From assembly GCF_000518865.1 (NCBI RefSeq), contig NZ_JAEK01000021.1, positions 16,386 to 80,385 of the forward strand: DNA of 64,000 nt, in the 5' to 3' direction. The position numbers and the translations under genes are program-made. Source of the stretch: Bacillus sp. J37 (lineage in GTDB: Bacteria; Bacillota; Bacilli; Bacillales; Bacillaceae). Under the pieces are notes generated by a model. It searched no databases, was not told where the DNA came from, and saw only the letters and a list, made by a program, of their open reading frames with translations. Numbering within the stretch: position 1 is the stretch's first letter; each line of letters starts with the position of its first letter. Positions 1-9,179 of the stretch are shown piece after piece.

Positions 1-311
1 CGTTTACCAGCCATCACTAATCTTTCGCCTAAACTTTGGTCTCCAGGATACTCATATTTTACATCAGAAATAATGTCGGGACATTCGAATGCGGTTAAAG
101 TTCCTTTATGCTTTGGTGACACATCTACATAATGATGAAATGTTGATTGCCAATGACATGAAACAATAATAACCCCATCCGGTTTTATTTTCTCTATATT
201 CTCTGAAATAGCATCCATCTTCACAACAATTTCTTGCTGATATTCAGGTACATTTTCTCGATGACAAATACTTGGAACATGTGCAGCCAAAACACCCAAT
301 TCAATTGTCAT
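1..311 (-). CDS. praA: Class III (LigB-type) extradiol ring-cleavage dioxygenase, probable protocatechuate 2,3-dioxygenase; 3' end beyond window
   Basis: The reading frame starts at ATG 311 on the minus strand and stays open to the left edge, so only about 103 N-terminal residues are visible. They open with MTIELGVLAAHVPSICH and contain VIIVSCHWQSTFHH, the pattern of the LigB superfamily in which early histidines bind the catalytic Fe(II). It is the last visible gene of an operon that encodes every later step of a meta-cleavage route. The operon also includes a decarboxylase of the type needed after 2,3-cleavage of protocatechuate, so protocatechuate 2,3-dioxygenase is the best reading. A homoprotocatechuate or aminophenol dioxygenase of the same fold cannot be excluded from this fragment. 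Confidence 0.72.
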   Translation of the reverse strand, partial: MTIELGVLAAHVPSICHRENVPEYQQEIVVKMDAISENIEKIKPDGVIIVSCHWQSTFHHYVDVSPKHKGTLTAFECPDIISDVKYEYPGDQSLGERLVMAGK

Positions 312-345
312 TTTAACCCTCCACACCCTTTGTTTTTAACAAAAC

Positions 346-543
346 TTAATTTGAAGCATTTCGCTTTTCAACAGACTCTCCAGCAATTCCCCAATGACTT
401 TTTGGAATTTCAGTCACTATCACTCTAACAGTCTCTTTTGGGACCTCCAATGTCTTTGTGATTGTTTCAGTAATATTAGCAATAACACTTTCAATCTTCT
501 CTTTTGGACGCCCTTCCATAATGTTAACGTTTACAACCGGCAT
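346..543 (-). CDS. praC: 4-oxalocrotonate tautomerase
   Basis: This 65-residue protein belongs to the 4-oxalocrotonate tautomerase family, which isomerises 2-hydroxymuconate to 2-oxo-3-hexenedioate in the oxalocrotonate branch of meta-cleavage. Proline follows the initiator Met and becomes the catalytic Pro1. Arg12 and Arg40 correspond to Arg11 and Arg39 of the mature enzyme, and Trp51 sits at the aromatic position 50. The length is normal for the family. It lies 31 bp downstream of the decarboxylase gene and 34 bp upstream of the dioxygenase gene, in the same leftward operon. The presence of both a tautomerase and a decarboxylase shows that the oxidative branch is complete here. Confidence 0.9.
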   Translation of the reverse strand: MPVVNVNIMEGRPKEKIESVIANITETITKTLEVPKETVRVIVTEIPKSHWGIAGESVEKRNASN

Positions 544-574
544 AATAGATTCTCCTTTCTCCCCCTGTTTCTAC

Positions 575-1360
575 TTATTCCCCTACAGAAAAACCAACTT
601 CCCCAAGTCCATCAAGCTTAGCTGTCACATGATCACCATACGATAATTGGACAGCTCCAGTAATTCCTCCTGTCAAAATAACTTGGCCAGCCTTCAAATT
701 TTCGCCTTTTCGATGTAGCATGTTCGCAAGCATGGCAACAGAATTTGCAGGGTGTCCTAAAACAGCTGCTCCTGCACCAAGGTCCTTAATCACTCCATTA
801 ATCTTTAAAACAGTACCAACTAAATCTAATTCTAATTCTTCTGGTTTCCGAATCTTATTTCCAAAAACAACCCTTGAGGAGGATGCATTATCTGCAATAA
901 CATCCGGCAACGTAAAGTTAAAGTTTTCATAACGGCTATCAATGATCTCAAGTGCTCCACAGACATAATCTGTTGCTGCTAAAACTTGTGCACCAGTAAT
1001 ACCCGGACCTTCAAGATCCTTACCTAAAATAAAGGCAATTTCCGCTTCCACTTTCGGATGAATATAGTCAGATAAAGAAATTTCTGCTCCATCTTGGATC
1101 ACCATATTGCTAAAAATGTATCCATAGATCGGTTCTTCTACATTCATTTGGACCATTTTTGCCCGACTTGTAAGTCCCATCTTTGGTCCAATAATTGAGT
1201 GCCCTTGTTCTAATTTTAGCTTTACTAGTTCTTCTTGAATCAAATAAGCCTCTTCTACAGTTAAACCCGGAACTTTGTCTAAGGTGATTTTTTCGATATC
1301 TCTTCTATTCAATTCAGCATCTAATAAAAACTTAGCAATTTCATTATTTGACATACTCAT
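575..1360 (-). CDS. praD: 4-oxalocrotonate (2-oxo-3-hexenedioate) decarboxylase
   Basis: This 261-residue enzyme of the hydratase/decarboxylase (FAH-fold) family should convert 2-oxo-3-hexenedioate to 2-hydroxypenta-2,4-dienoate. The family has two close sister groups. The stretches MGLTSRAKMVQM and IIDSRYENFNF are typical of the XylI/DmpH decarboxylase side, while the paralogue at 3349-4131 carries hydratase-type versions. The conserved metal-site region HPKVEAEIAF is intact. The start is supported by AGGAGG seven bases before ATG 1360. In the homologous Pseudomonas systems hydratase and decarboxylase form a complex, and both genes are in this operon. Confidence is high for the family and good for the decarboxylase assignment. 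Confidence 0.85.
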   Translation of the reverse strand: MSMSNNEIAKFLLDAELNRRDIEKITLDKVPGLTVEEAYLIQEELVKLKLEQGHSIIGPKMGLTSRAKMVQMNVEEPIYGYIFSNMVIQDGAEISLSDYIHPKVEAEIAFILGKDLEGPGITGAQVLAATDYVCGALEIIDSRYENFNFTLPDVIADNASSSRVVFGNKIRKPEELELDLVGTVLKINGVIKDLGAGAAVLGHPANSVAMLANMLHRKGENLKAGQVILTGGITGAVQLSYGDHVTAKLDGLGEVGFSVGE

Positions 1361-1374
1361 TGTAATTCCTCCTA

Positions 1375-2403
1375 TTAAACTCGAAGACTACTTTTTTCTT
1401 TATTAGCTATTTCAGTAGCTACATCAATTATCATATCCTCTTGGCCACCGACAACCTTACGTTTTCCCAATTCTATTATAATATCAAGAGGATCAATGTT
1501 AAATTGTCTGGCTGCACGTTGTGCGTGTAACAAAAAGCTAGAGTACACACCCGCATAGCCCATCACAAGACTATCTCTTGTAATCTCTTGAGGTTGTTTT
1601 AATATAGGAGCTACAATATTTTCAGCTAAATTCATCATCTTATATAAATCGACTCCACTGTTTAACCCTAGTCTTTCTAATACAGCCACTAAAACTTCTG
1701 TCTGAGTATTCCCAGCGCCAGCTCCTAAGCAACGAACACTACCATCTATTCTTGTTGCACCTTCGTCAATGGCAACAAGTGTATTAGCCATCGCAAGCGA
1801 TAAATTATTATGAGCATGAAAACCAATATTAGTGGTTAGGCTTTGACGAAGGGATCGAATTTTTTCACGAACTTCATTTGGAATCATGGCTCCTGCTGAA
1901 TCAACGACATAAACAGTATCTGCTCCATAACTTTCCATTAGTTTAGCTTGCTCTACTAACTTATCAACTGGTGCCATATGAGACATCATTAAGAAACCTA
2001 CCGTCTCCATACCAAGTTCTTTTGCTAAAGTAATGTGTTGAGGAGCAACATCTGCTTCTGTTACATGAGTAGCAATTCGAGCCATTTTTGCTCCAATACT
2101 AGCTGCTTTCTTCAATTCATTCATCGTCCCGATTCCCGGTATTAATAATACAGCCACTTTTGCGTTGTCACAAACCGATACAGCTGCTTCAATTAGTTTC
2201 ATTTCGTCTGTTAAAGAAAGACCATATTGTTGGGAAGACCCCCCTAACCCATCTCCATGAGCTACTTCCATATAAGGCACTCCGGCATCATTTAATGCAC
2301 GTGCTACATCACGAACTTGGTCGACTGTGTATTGATGACCGATCGCATGACTACCGTCTCGTAAAGCTACTTCTGTAATGAGAACATCTCGGTTATCGTT
2401 CAT
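1375..2403 (-). CDS. praF: 4-hydroxy-2-oxovalerate aldolase
   Basis: This 342-residue DmpG/BphI-type class II aldolase cleaves 4-hydroxy-2-oxovalerate to pyruvate and acetaldehyde. The N-terminal EVALRDGSHA contains the conserved Arg-Asp and His of the active site, and GFHAHNNLSLA around residue 195 supplies the paired metal-binding histidines. The C-terminal part is the domain that contacts the partner dehydrogenase. It lies directly downstream of the acylating acetaldehyde dehydrogenase gene. The two enzymes of this family normally form a channelling complex that passes toxic acetaldehyde directly to the dehydrogenase. Length and order are as expected. Confidence 0.93.
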   Translation of the reverse strand: MNDNRDVLITEVALRDGSHAIGHQYTVDQVRDVARALNDAGVPYMEVAHGDGLGGSSQQYGLSLTDEMKLIEAAVSVCDNAKVAVLLIPGIGTMNELKKAASIGAKMARIATHVTEADVAPQHITLAKELGMETVGFLMMSHMAPVDKLVEQAKLMESYGADTVYVVDSAGAMIPNEVREKIRSLRQSLTTNIGFHAHNNLSLAMANTLVAIDEGATRIDGSVRCLGAGAGNTQTEVLVAVLERLGLNSGVDLYKMMNLAENIVAPILKQPQEITRDSLVMGYAGVYSSFLLHAQRAARQFNIDPLDIIIELGKRKVVGGQEDMIIDVATEIANKEKSSLRV

Positions 2404-2436
2404 TCCAAACCATTCCTTTCCTTTAGAACTTCATGT

Positions 2437-3324
2437 TTAAGAAACAACAGAATTCAGTTTATTTTTAGCCAGCTCTTCCGCTACTTTTACTGCTGAGGCT
2501 GTCATGATATCTAAATTTCCAGAGTATTTCGGTAAGTAGTCCCCTGCTCCTTCTACCTCGATAAATATCGTTACACGGTTTCCATCAAAGATCGGTTCTG
2601 TTCGGAGTCGATAACCTGGTACATAAGCTTGAACTTGTTTGACCATTTCTTTAATAGATGAAGTAATTTCTTCCTCATCAATTTGTCTTGGTTCGACAAC
2701 AGCATAAACAGTATCTCTCATTAATATAGGGGGTTCTGCTGGATTAAGAATAATGATAGCTTTCCCCTTCTTAGCTCCACCAACCTCCTCTATCCCACGT
2801 TTTGTCGTTTGGGTAAATTCATCTATATTTGCTCTTGTTCCTGGACCTGCACTTTTACTTGAAATCGTTGCAACAATTTCGGCATAGTCAACAGGACAAA
2901 TCCGATTTACGGCATGAACAATCGGAATCGTCGCCTGACCTCCACAAGTAATTAAATTGATGTTAGGAACATTTAGGTTTTCCCCCAGATTAACTGGAGG
3001 GACAACAAAAGGCCCTCTTGCCGCTGGAGTTAAGTCAAGGACTTGTTTTCCGGCTTCTTTTAAAAGTTTCGCATGTCGAACATGAGCTTTTGCCGATGTT
3101 GCATCAAAGAAAATATCTGCATCATCACTGTTACTTTCTAAAAATTTCTCTAATCCATTCGTATATGTTTGATAACCTCGCTCTCTTGCCCTAAAAACAC
3201 CATCAGAATGAGGGTCAATTCCGATTAATGAGGTTAACTCAAGTGACTCAGATCTTTCTAGTTTCAACATTAAATCTGTCCCGATGTTCCCAGTACCTAT
3301 GATTGCTACTTTTATTTTTCCCAT
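2437..3324 (-). CDS. praG: Acetaldehyde dehydrogenase (acylating)
   Basis: This 295-residue DmpF/BphJ-type enzyme oxidises acetaldehyde with NAD+ and CoA to acetyl-CoA, the last step of the pathway. The Rossmann motif GTGNIG lies at residues 10-15, and the catalytic Cys127 is in [13 protein letters not shown]. The length matches the short, non-fused meta-cleavage type rather than AdhE. An AAAGGAG site precedes ATG 3324 at good spacing. It sits between the hydratase and aldolase genes, the usual grouping for these partner enzymes. Product and pathway role are clear. Confidence 0.94.
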   Translation of the reverse strand: MGKIKVAIIGTGNIGTDLMLKLERSESLELTSLIGIDPHSDGVFRARERGYQTYTNGLEKFLESNSDDADIFFDATSAKAHVRHAKLLKEAGKQVLDLTPAARGPFVVPPVNLGENLNVPNINLITCGGQATIPIVHAVNRICPVDYAEIVATISSKSAGPGTRANIDEFTQTTKRGIEEVGGAKKGKAIIILNPAEPPILMRDTVYAVVEPRQIDEEEITSSIKEMVKQVQAYVPGYRLRTEPIFDGNRVTIFIEVEGAGDYLPKYSGNLDIMTASAVKVAEELAKNKLNSVVS

Positions 3325-3348
3325 ATGAATCTCCTTTCCTTGAGCTTA

Positions 3349-4131
3349 TTATGAAGAAAAGCGGACTGAAACTTCTCCTAAATGAGCAATTCTGGCTGAA
3401 AAGAAATCTCCTGGTTTTGCTTCTACAGCTGCAGAAAGTGCACCTGAGAGAATCACTTCTCCAGCTTTTAGTGGAATATTAAATTCACTTAATTTATTGG
3501 CAAGCCATGCGACGCAATTTGCCGGATGCCCCATTACGGCTGCTCCAACTCCCGTATTAACGATCTCTCCATTTTTTGATAAAACCATGCCAATTTGTTC
3601 AAGGTCTACAGAATCCACTCGAACAGGTTTTCCACCTAAAACATAATGACTGCTTGAAGCATTATCTGCTATCGTATCTTGAAGTTTGATTTTCCAATCC
3701 TTCACACGGCTATCGACGATCTCAATTGCGGGTAGAAGATAATCTGTTGCTTGAAGCACATCCAGTGCGGTTACATTTGGTCCTTTTAGATCCTTTTTAA
3801 GAACAAACGCAATCTCTGCCTCCACTTTAGGTTGCATAACACGTTCAAAAGATAGCTCAGATCCATTTTCAACGACCATTCCATCTAGTAAGTGGCCATA
3901 ATCTGGTTCATCCACACCAAGTAATTGTTGCATCGCAAGAGAGGTTAATCCAATTTTTTTCCCAACAATTATTTGACCTTGGGCTAGTTTGTGTTTAATA
4001 ATTTCTAATTGAACAGCGTAAGAATCTTGAGTTGTAAAAGTTGTACTTTGTTCAGTTAAAGCCGCAATTCCGACTCTTTCTTTTTCTGCTTGTAATAATT
4101 GATTTGCAAATAATACGGTTGATTCCATCAT
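3349..4131 (-). CDS. praE: 2-oxopent-4-enoate (2-hydroxypenta-2,4-dienoate) hydratase
   Basis: This 260-residue hydratase adds water to 2-hydroxypenta-2,4-dienoate to give 4-hydroxy-2-oxovalerate for the aldolase. It is a paralogue of the decarboxylase at 575-1360. It has the hydratase-type sequences KKIGLTSLAMQQLLGVDEPDYG and EIVDSRVKDWKI, as in DmpE and MhpD, and the shared metal-site region QPKVEAEIAF. GGAGG stands six bases before ATG 4131; a second Met follows directly. It lies between the semialdehyde dehydrogenase and acetaldehyde dehydrogenase genes with short gaps, within one operon. Confidence 0.87.
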   Translation of the reverse strand: MMESTVLFANQLLQAEKERVGIAALTEQSTTFTTQDSYAVQLEIIKHKLAQGQIIVGKKIGLTSLAMQQLLGVDEPDYGHLLDGMVVENGSELSFERVMQPKVEAEIAFVLKKDLKGPNVTALDVLQATDYLLPAIEIVDSRVKDWKIKLQDTIADNASSSHYVLGGKPVRVDSVDLEQIGMVLSKNGEIVNTGVGAAVMGHPANCVAWLANKLSEFNIPLKAGEVILSGALSAAVEAKPGDFFSARIAHLGEVSVRFSS

Positions 4132-4147
4132 GATTGACCTCCATTTT

Positions 4148-5611
4148 TTAAAGTTTGATACAAATGTTTTTCAACTCGCTATAAAACTCAAAGCTGTGCA
4201 TACCGCCTTCACGACCGATTCCACTTTGCTTCATCCCACCAAACGGTGTACGTAAATCTCTTAAAAACCAAGTATTTACCCAAATAATCCCAGCTTCTAC
4301 TTCATTTGCCACTCTATGAGCTCTACGAAGATCATTCGTCCAAATGGAAGCACTTAGTCCATAATGAGAATCATTTACTTGAGCAATCACCTCATCCTCT
4401 AAATCAAATGGAATGACAGTGACAACAGGTCCAAAGATTTCTTCACGAACACATCTCGCATTTCGATCTAAGCCTGTAATAATCGTAGGCTCAATAAAAT
4501 ACCCTTTTTCTACCCCTGAAGGACGACCTCCTCCAATACGGATTGTTGCTCCTTCTTCCTTCGCAAGCTCTATATATCCTAAAACGCGCTCATAATGTTC
4601 TTTTCCAATCATTGCCCCAATTTTCGATTTTTCATCAAATGGATCCCCAACAACAAGCTCTTTTGTTTTAGCCACAAACTTTTCAATAAATTCTTCATAA
4701 ACCGGACGTTCAACATAAATTCTTGATCCACATAAACAAACTTCACCTTGATTGATAAAGCTGGACTTAATAGTCGTTTCTAGTACTTCATTAAGATCAG
4801 AATCAGCAAAGATGATATTTGGGTTTTTCCCGCCTAGTTCGTATGAAAGTTTTTTTAGTGAATTGGCTGCTGCCTTCATGATGGCTGTACCGGTGGATGT
4901 TTCACCTGTAAATGTAATTGCATCTACATCGGGATGTTCGGTTAAAGCTGATCCAGCAGAGTTAGGTCCAAATCCATGTACAACGTTCACAACACCATCT
5001 GGTACACCAGCTTCTTTACAAATTTCAGCTAAAACGGTTGCTGTCATTGGTGTCCACTCAGCTGGCTTCAATACAGCAGTATTTCCAGCCGCTAAACATG
5101 GCGCAAGTTTCCACGTTAATAGAAGTAATGGAAGGTTCCAAGGATTGATTAACCCTACAACTCCTACTGGCTTACGAACTGAATAGTTGATCGCCACATC
5201 ATCATGTTGATAAGCTTCCGTTCCCATTGTTGTCATGTAGTCAGCAAAGAAATGGAAGTTATAGGCTGCTCTCGGGATATCGATCGTACTTGATAACCAA
5301 ATTGGCTTTCCTGTATCAAGAGATTCTAGTCGCGCTAACTCATCTTTTCTTTCTAAAATTAAATCACCAATTTTACGCAATACTTTAGAACGTTCTGTTA
5401 AAGGCATTGTTTTCCAGCGACCGTTTAGTGCTCTTCTAGCGGCTGAAACAGCTAAGTTAATTTCCTCTTCCCCACCTTCACCTACAGATCCTAATACCTC
5501 TTCATTTGCTGGGTTCGTATTCATAAATGTTTTGTTATTCATCGAATCCATGTATTGCCCATTAATAAAATGTCTACAATCAATTCCTGTCGTTGTAGTA
5601 ATCGCTTCCAT
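4148..5611 (-). CDS. praB: 2-hydroxymuconic semialdehyde dehydrogenase
   Basis: This NAD-dependent aldehyde dehydrogenase of about 487 residues oxidises 2-hydroxymuconate-6-semialdehyde to 2-hydroxymuconate. Conserved marks are the proline-rich NPWNLPLL segment, GFTGE-type NAD contacts (ITFTGETSTG), the catalytic Glu in ELGGKNPN and the catalytic Cys in NQGEVCLCG. The frame is open to an ATG at 5617, but that codon lies one base from the GGAGG. The ATG at 5611 has a seven-base spacer and is the better start. It is the first gene of the operon. The promoter carries an inverted repeat likely bound by the divergent IclR regulator. Part of this gene start is repeated, degenerate, at 8950-9015. 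Confidence 0.92.
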   Translation of the reverse strand: MEAITTTTGIDCRHFINGQYMDSMNNKTFMNTNPANEEVLGSVGEGGEEEINLAVSAARRALNGRWKTMPLTERSKVLRKIGDLILERKDELARLESLDTGKPIWLSSTIDIPRAAYNFHFFADYMTTMGTEAYQHDDVAINYSVRKPVGVVGLINPWNLPLLLLTWKLAPCLAAGNTAVLKPAEWTPMTATVLAEICKEAGVPDGVVNVVHGFGPNSAGSALTEHPDVDAITFTGETSTGTAIMKAAANSLKKLSYELGGKNPNIIFADSDLNEVLETTIKSSFINQGEVCLCGSRIYVERPVYEEFIEKFVAKTKELVVGDPFDEKSKIGAMIGKEHYERVLGYIELAKEEGATIRIGGGRPSGVEKGYFIEPTIITGLDRNARCVREEIFGPVVTVIPFDLEDEVIAQVNDSHYGLSASIWTNDLRRAHRVANEVEAGIIWVNTWFLRDLRTPFGGMKQSGIGREGGMHSFEFYSELKNICIKL

Positions 5612-5691
5612 AACCATTCCTCCATAACATAAATTGTTTTAAATTCTTTGTATGGTTAGAATAGTACAAATTCGTCCCTCATAAAACATCA

Positions 5692-5712
5692 TTGTTCTTA
5701 TATGTGGAACAA
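5692..5712. promoter_or_regulatory. Probable operator between praB and the IclR gene
   Basis: The 21-base site TTGTTC-N9-GAACAA is a perfect six-base inverted repeat in the divergent spacer. IclR-family proteins commonly bind TGGAACA/TGTTCC-like palindromes. On the praB strand a TACTAT -10 box lies near 5656-5661 with a weak -35 around 5681-5686, so the repeat sits just upstream of the -35, where an IclR-type activator would bind. A related copy lies at 9083-9103. Binding is inferred. Confidence 0.6.
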
Positions 5713-5831
5713 AATGAAATTTTTTAAAAAAATATTTTGATTATTCTTTTTTTTCACTCTATGTGATATAGTGAAAAAAACCCTCATAAAAGAATAGCGT
5801 TCCTCTATAAACAACAGATTGGAGAGTAACC

Positions 5832-6617
5832 ATGACGCAAACGACAAAAAAAGATTACACACTTTCATCTGTAAAAAATGCACTTCGCATCTTACGGAAA
5901 TTTACAATGGACCAACCTGAATTAAAAATTACTGAGCTTGCTCGGGAGTTAGACCTTGGTAAAAGTACAGTGAGCAGGCTGATGTCAACATTAGCAAGTG
6001 AAGGCTTTGTTGAAAAAGATCCGGAAACACAGCGTTATCGATTAGGATTATCCATCCTTTCTCTCGCAACTGTTTGTACATCAACTTTTGAAATACACAA
6101 GGAAGCTATGCCTTTCTTACATGAACTTGTTGAAAAAACAGGTGAAACATCCCATCTAGCAATCCTTGATGGGCTAGATGTTATTTATTTACACAAGGTA
6201 GAAAGTAAGCACCATGTACGAGCTTTCACCCATATCGGTAAAAGAAATCCCGCCTATGCAACAAGCTCTGGAAAGGTGCTTTTAGCTTTTAACAATGAAA
6301 AAAGAATAGAAAAAACAATTGAAAACGGATTAGAACCATTTACACAACATACCATTACAGATCAGAACATATTAATAGAAACCCTTACATATATTCGCGA
6401 ACAAGGTTATGCCGTAAGTACGGAAGAAATATCTGAAGGTGTTGTCTCAATTGCCGCTCCAGTAAAGGACTACACAGGACAAGTCATTGCCGCTGTTAAT
6501 ATCGTTGGACCTATTCAACGAGTAAACGATCAAACAATCCCAGCACATATTAAAAGAGTTGTAGAAGCAGGTAAAGAAATTTCTAGGCGTTTAGGTTATC
6601 GATTTAATCATTATTAA
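5832..6617 (+). CDS. IclR-family transcriptional regulator of the pra genes
   Basis: This 261-residue IclR-family protein has an N-terminal winged helix-turn-helix (about residues 12-70, KITELARELDLGKSTVSRLM) and a C-terminal effector domain (about 85-255, with VSTEEISEGVVSIAAPV). Members such as PcaU, PcaR and PobR sense protocatechuate or 4-hydroxybenzoate and control aromatic operons. GGAGAG precedes ATG 5832. The gene is divergent from praB and followed after 24 bases by praH, so it is probably the first gene of a praH transcript. Local or activator function is inferred from position and from the inverted repeat in the shared spacer. The specific effector cannot be read from sequence. Confidence 0.88.
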   Translation: MTQTTKKDYTLSSVKNALRILRKFTMDQPELKITELARELDLGKSTVSRLMSTLASEGFVEKDPETQRYRLGLSILSLATVCTSTFEIHKEAMPFLHELVEKTGETSHLAILDGLDVIYLHKVESKHHVRAFTHIGKRNPAYATSSGKVLLAFNNEKRIEKTIENGLEPFTQHTITDQNILIETLTYIREQGYAVSTEEISEGVVSIAAPVKDYTGQVIAAVNIVGPIQRVNDQTIPAHIKRVVEAGKEISRRLGYRFNHY

Positions 6618-6641
6618 ATACTTAAAAGGAGCTGAGGAATC

Positions 6642-7574
6642 ATGCATGATTTTCACACTCATTTTATTCCTGAAGAAGTCGTTGATTGGATAAAAGACCA
6701 AAGAAACATCATTAATGCAAGCTGGGAGAAAAAAAGTCAAGATAAAGAGGAATTTTTATCTATTAACAATAAATGGGCATTTGAACTAAAACAAGAATTT
6801 ACGAATAAATCTCTTTATCTAAAAGAACAACAAAAACTAGGTGTGGATCATTCAGTTGTTTCTCCCATTCCTCAACTTTTTTTATATGATTTTCCTTTAG
6901 AGATTACGAGAGAATTAGTATCTGTTTACAACAAATCTCTTGCAAAATGGTCACAAAACCACTCACAACAACTATCAGCACTTTCCACCGTATCTCTTAA
7001 TCATCCTGAAACTGCTGCACAAGATTTAAGAGATGCCATGAATATGGGATTAAAAGGTGCCATTATTGGACCAGGATTAAATGGCAAGTTATTATCAGAC
7101 ACTTTTTTCACTCCATTTTGGGAAGAAGCAAATAAGCAGAAAGCCATCATTTTCATCCATCCTTTATTATGTGAAGATCAACGATTAAACCAGCGCATGA
7201 TGCCAAACTTAATTGGTGTCCCTTGGGAAACAACCATTACAGCTACAGATTTCTTGCTAAGTGGCCTATTAGATTCGTATAACAATGTAAGAATTCTCTT
7301 AGCACATGGTGGTGGATTTCTTCCTTATCAAATCGGCCGTTTGAACAAAGGCAATGAGATGTGGCCACTTGTTGCAAAAAACTTGCAAAAAGAGCCGATC
7401 GAGTACTTAAAAGACTTTTGGTATGATAGCGTCTTATGGAATTCAACGTCGCTTGAATACTTAGCCAAAACAGTTGGCGAAAAAAGAATTGTGCCTGGTT
7501 CCGATTTTCCATTTGACCTTTGTGAATGGCCCCCAGCAAAGCAAGTGGCTAAAGGGGCGGAATCTTTACTATAA
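6642..7574 (+). CDS. praH: Amidohydrolase-family decarboxylase, probable 5-carboxy-2-hydroxymuconate-6-semialdehyde decarboxylase
   Basis: This 310-residue protein belongs to the amidohydrolase-2 / ACMSD family of non-oxidative decarboxylases. Metal ligands are visible: His5 and His7 (DFHTHF), His173 (FIHPLL), His222 (LAHGGGF) and Asp288 (GSDFP). In the protocatechuate 2,3-cleavage pathway the ring-opened product must lose the carboxyl group before the semialdehyde dehydrogenase acts, and a decarboxylase of this type fits that step. The gene directly follows the IclR regulator and ends at the shared terminator with the convergent praI. Other ACMSD-family substrates are possible, but the neighbours leave little doubt about the pathway. 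Confidence 0.8.
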   Translation: MHDFHTHFIPEEVVDWIKDQRNIINASWEKKSQDKEEFLSINNKWAFELKQEFTNKSLYLKEQQKLGVDHSVVSPIPQLFLYDFPLEITRELVSVYNKSLAKWSQNHSQQLSALSTVSLNHPETAAQDLRDAMNMGLKGAIIGPGLNGKLLSDTFFTPFWEEANKQKAIIFIHPLLCEDQRLNQRMMPNLIGVPWETTITATDFLLSGLLDSYNNVRILLAHGGGFLPYQIGRLNKGNEMWPLVAKNLQKEPIEYLKDFWYDSVLWNSTSLEYLAKTVGEKRIVPGSDFPFDLCEWPPAKQVAKGAESLL

Positions 7575-7596
7575 TCTATCTAGTAATCTGTTATGA

Positions 7597-7657
7597 AAAG
7601 AGGCTGACTTGAGAGACAACCCCATACTTGGGACTGTCCTTCTAAAGTCAGCCTCTT
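7597..7657. terminator. Bidirectional terminator between praH and praI
   Basis: The arms AAGAGGCTGACTT (7598-7610) and AAGTCAGCCTCTT (7645-7657) are perfect complements flanked by A and T runs. The loop holds a smaller imperfect inverted repeat (around 7614-7640, AGACAACCCC and GGGACTGTCCT). It lies in the gap between convergent genes and can serve both strands. The nested two-stem layout resembles dispersed intergenic repeats of Bacillus genomes. Confidence 0.8.
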
Positions 7658-7664
7658 GTTATTA

Positions 7665-8888
<1,224 letters not shown>

Positions 8889-8949
8889 TCAAAATTATTT
8901 TTCAAATAGAAACTCTTTGTTCTAAACGAGTCTCCAATTCTACAAAAAT

Positions 8950-9178
8950 AATACTTTAGAACGTTCTGTTAATGTCTTTGTTTTCCAACCACCCCACTTA
9001 AGTAACCGCTTCCATTCCATGTCATGTTTTATTCATTCTCTGTTATATAGCATAGTATAAAATTGATCCTTATAAAACATTGCTTTTCCTATATATGGAA
9101 CAATATGATGATTTTTTTAAATATTAATTAATCTTTTTTTGCTCTGTGAAATATCGAGAAAATAAACCTCAAAAAAAG
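8950..9178 (-). repeat. Decayed duplicate of the praB 5' region and praB/IclR promoter
   Basis: Three blocks match the praB start region in the same order and orientation. Block one, 8950-8988, matches praB codons at 5379-5417, beginning with 23 identical bases. Block two, 9001-9015, matches the praB start codons near 5596-5610. Block three, about 9045-9178, matches the divergent spacer at about 5660-5798. Within block three, 9072-9107 matches 5683-5718 at 29 of 36 positions by my count. The TACTAT -10 box and a version of the operator (9083-9103) are retained. About 180 bases of praB have been deleted between blocks one and two. The block ends at the stop codon of the MFS gene. It provides the likely promoter of praI. 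Confidence 0.8.
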
Positions 9179-9179
9179 A

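Noticed and set aside
5698..5883. Minus-strand 61-codon frame across the praB/IclR spacer.
   Set aside because: It covers promoter sequence and the IclR start, has hydrophobic AT-driven composition, and no ribosome site.
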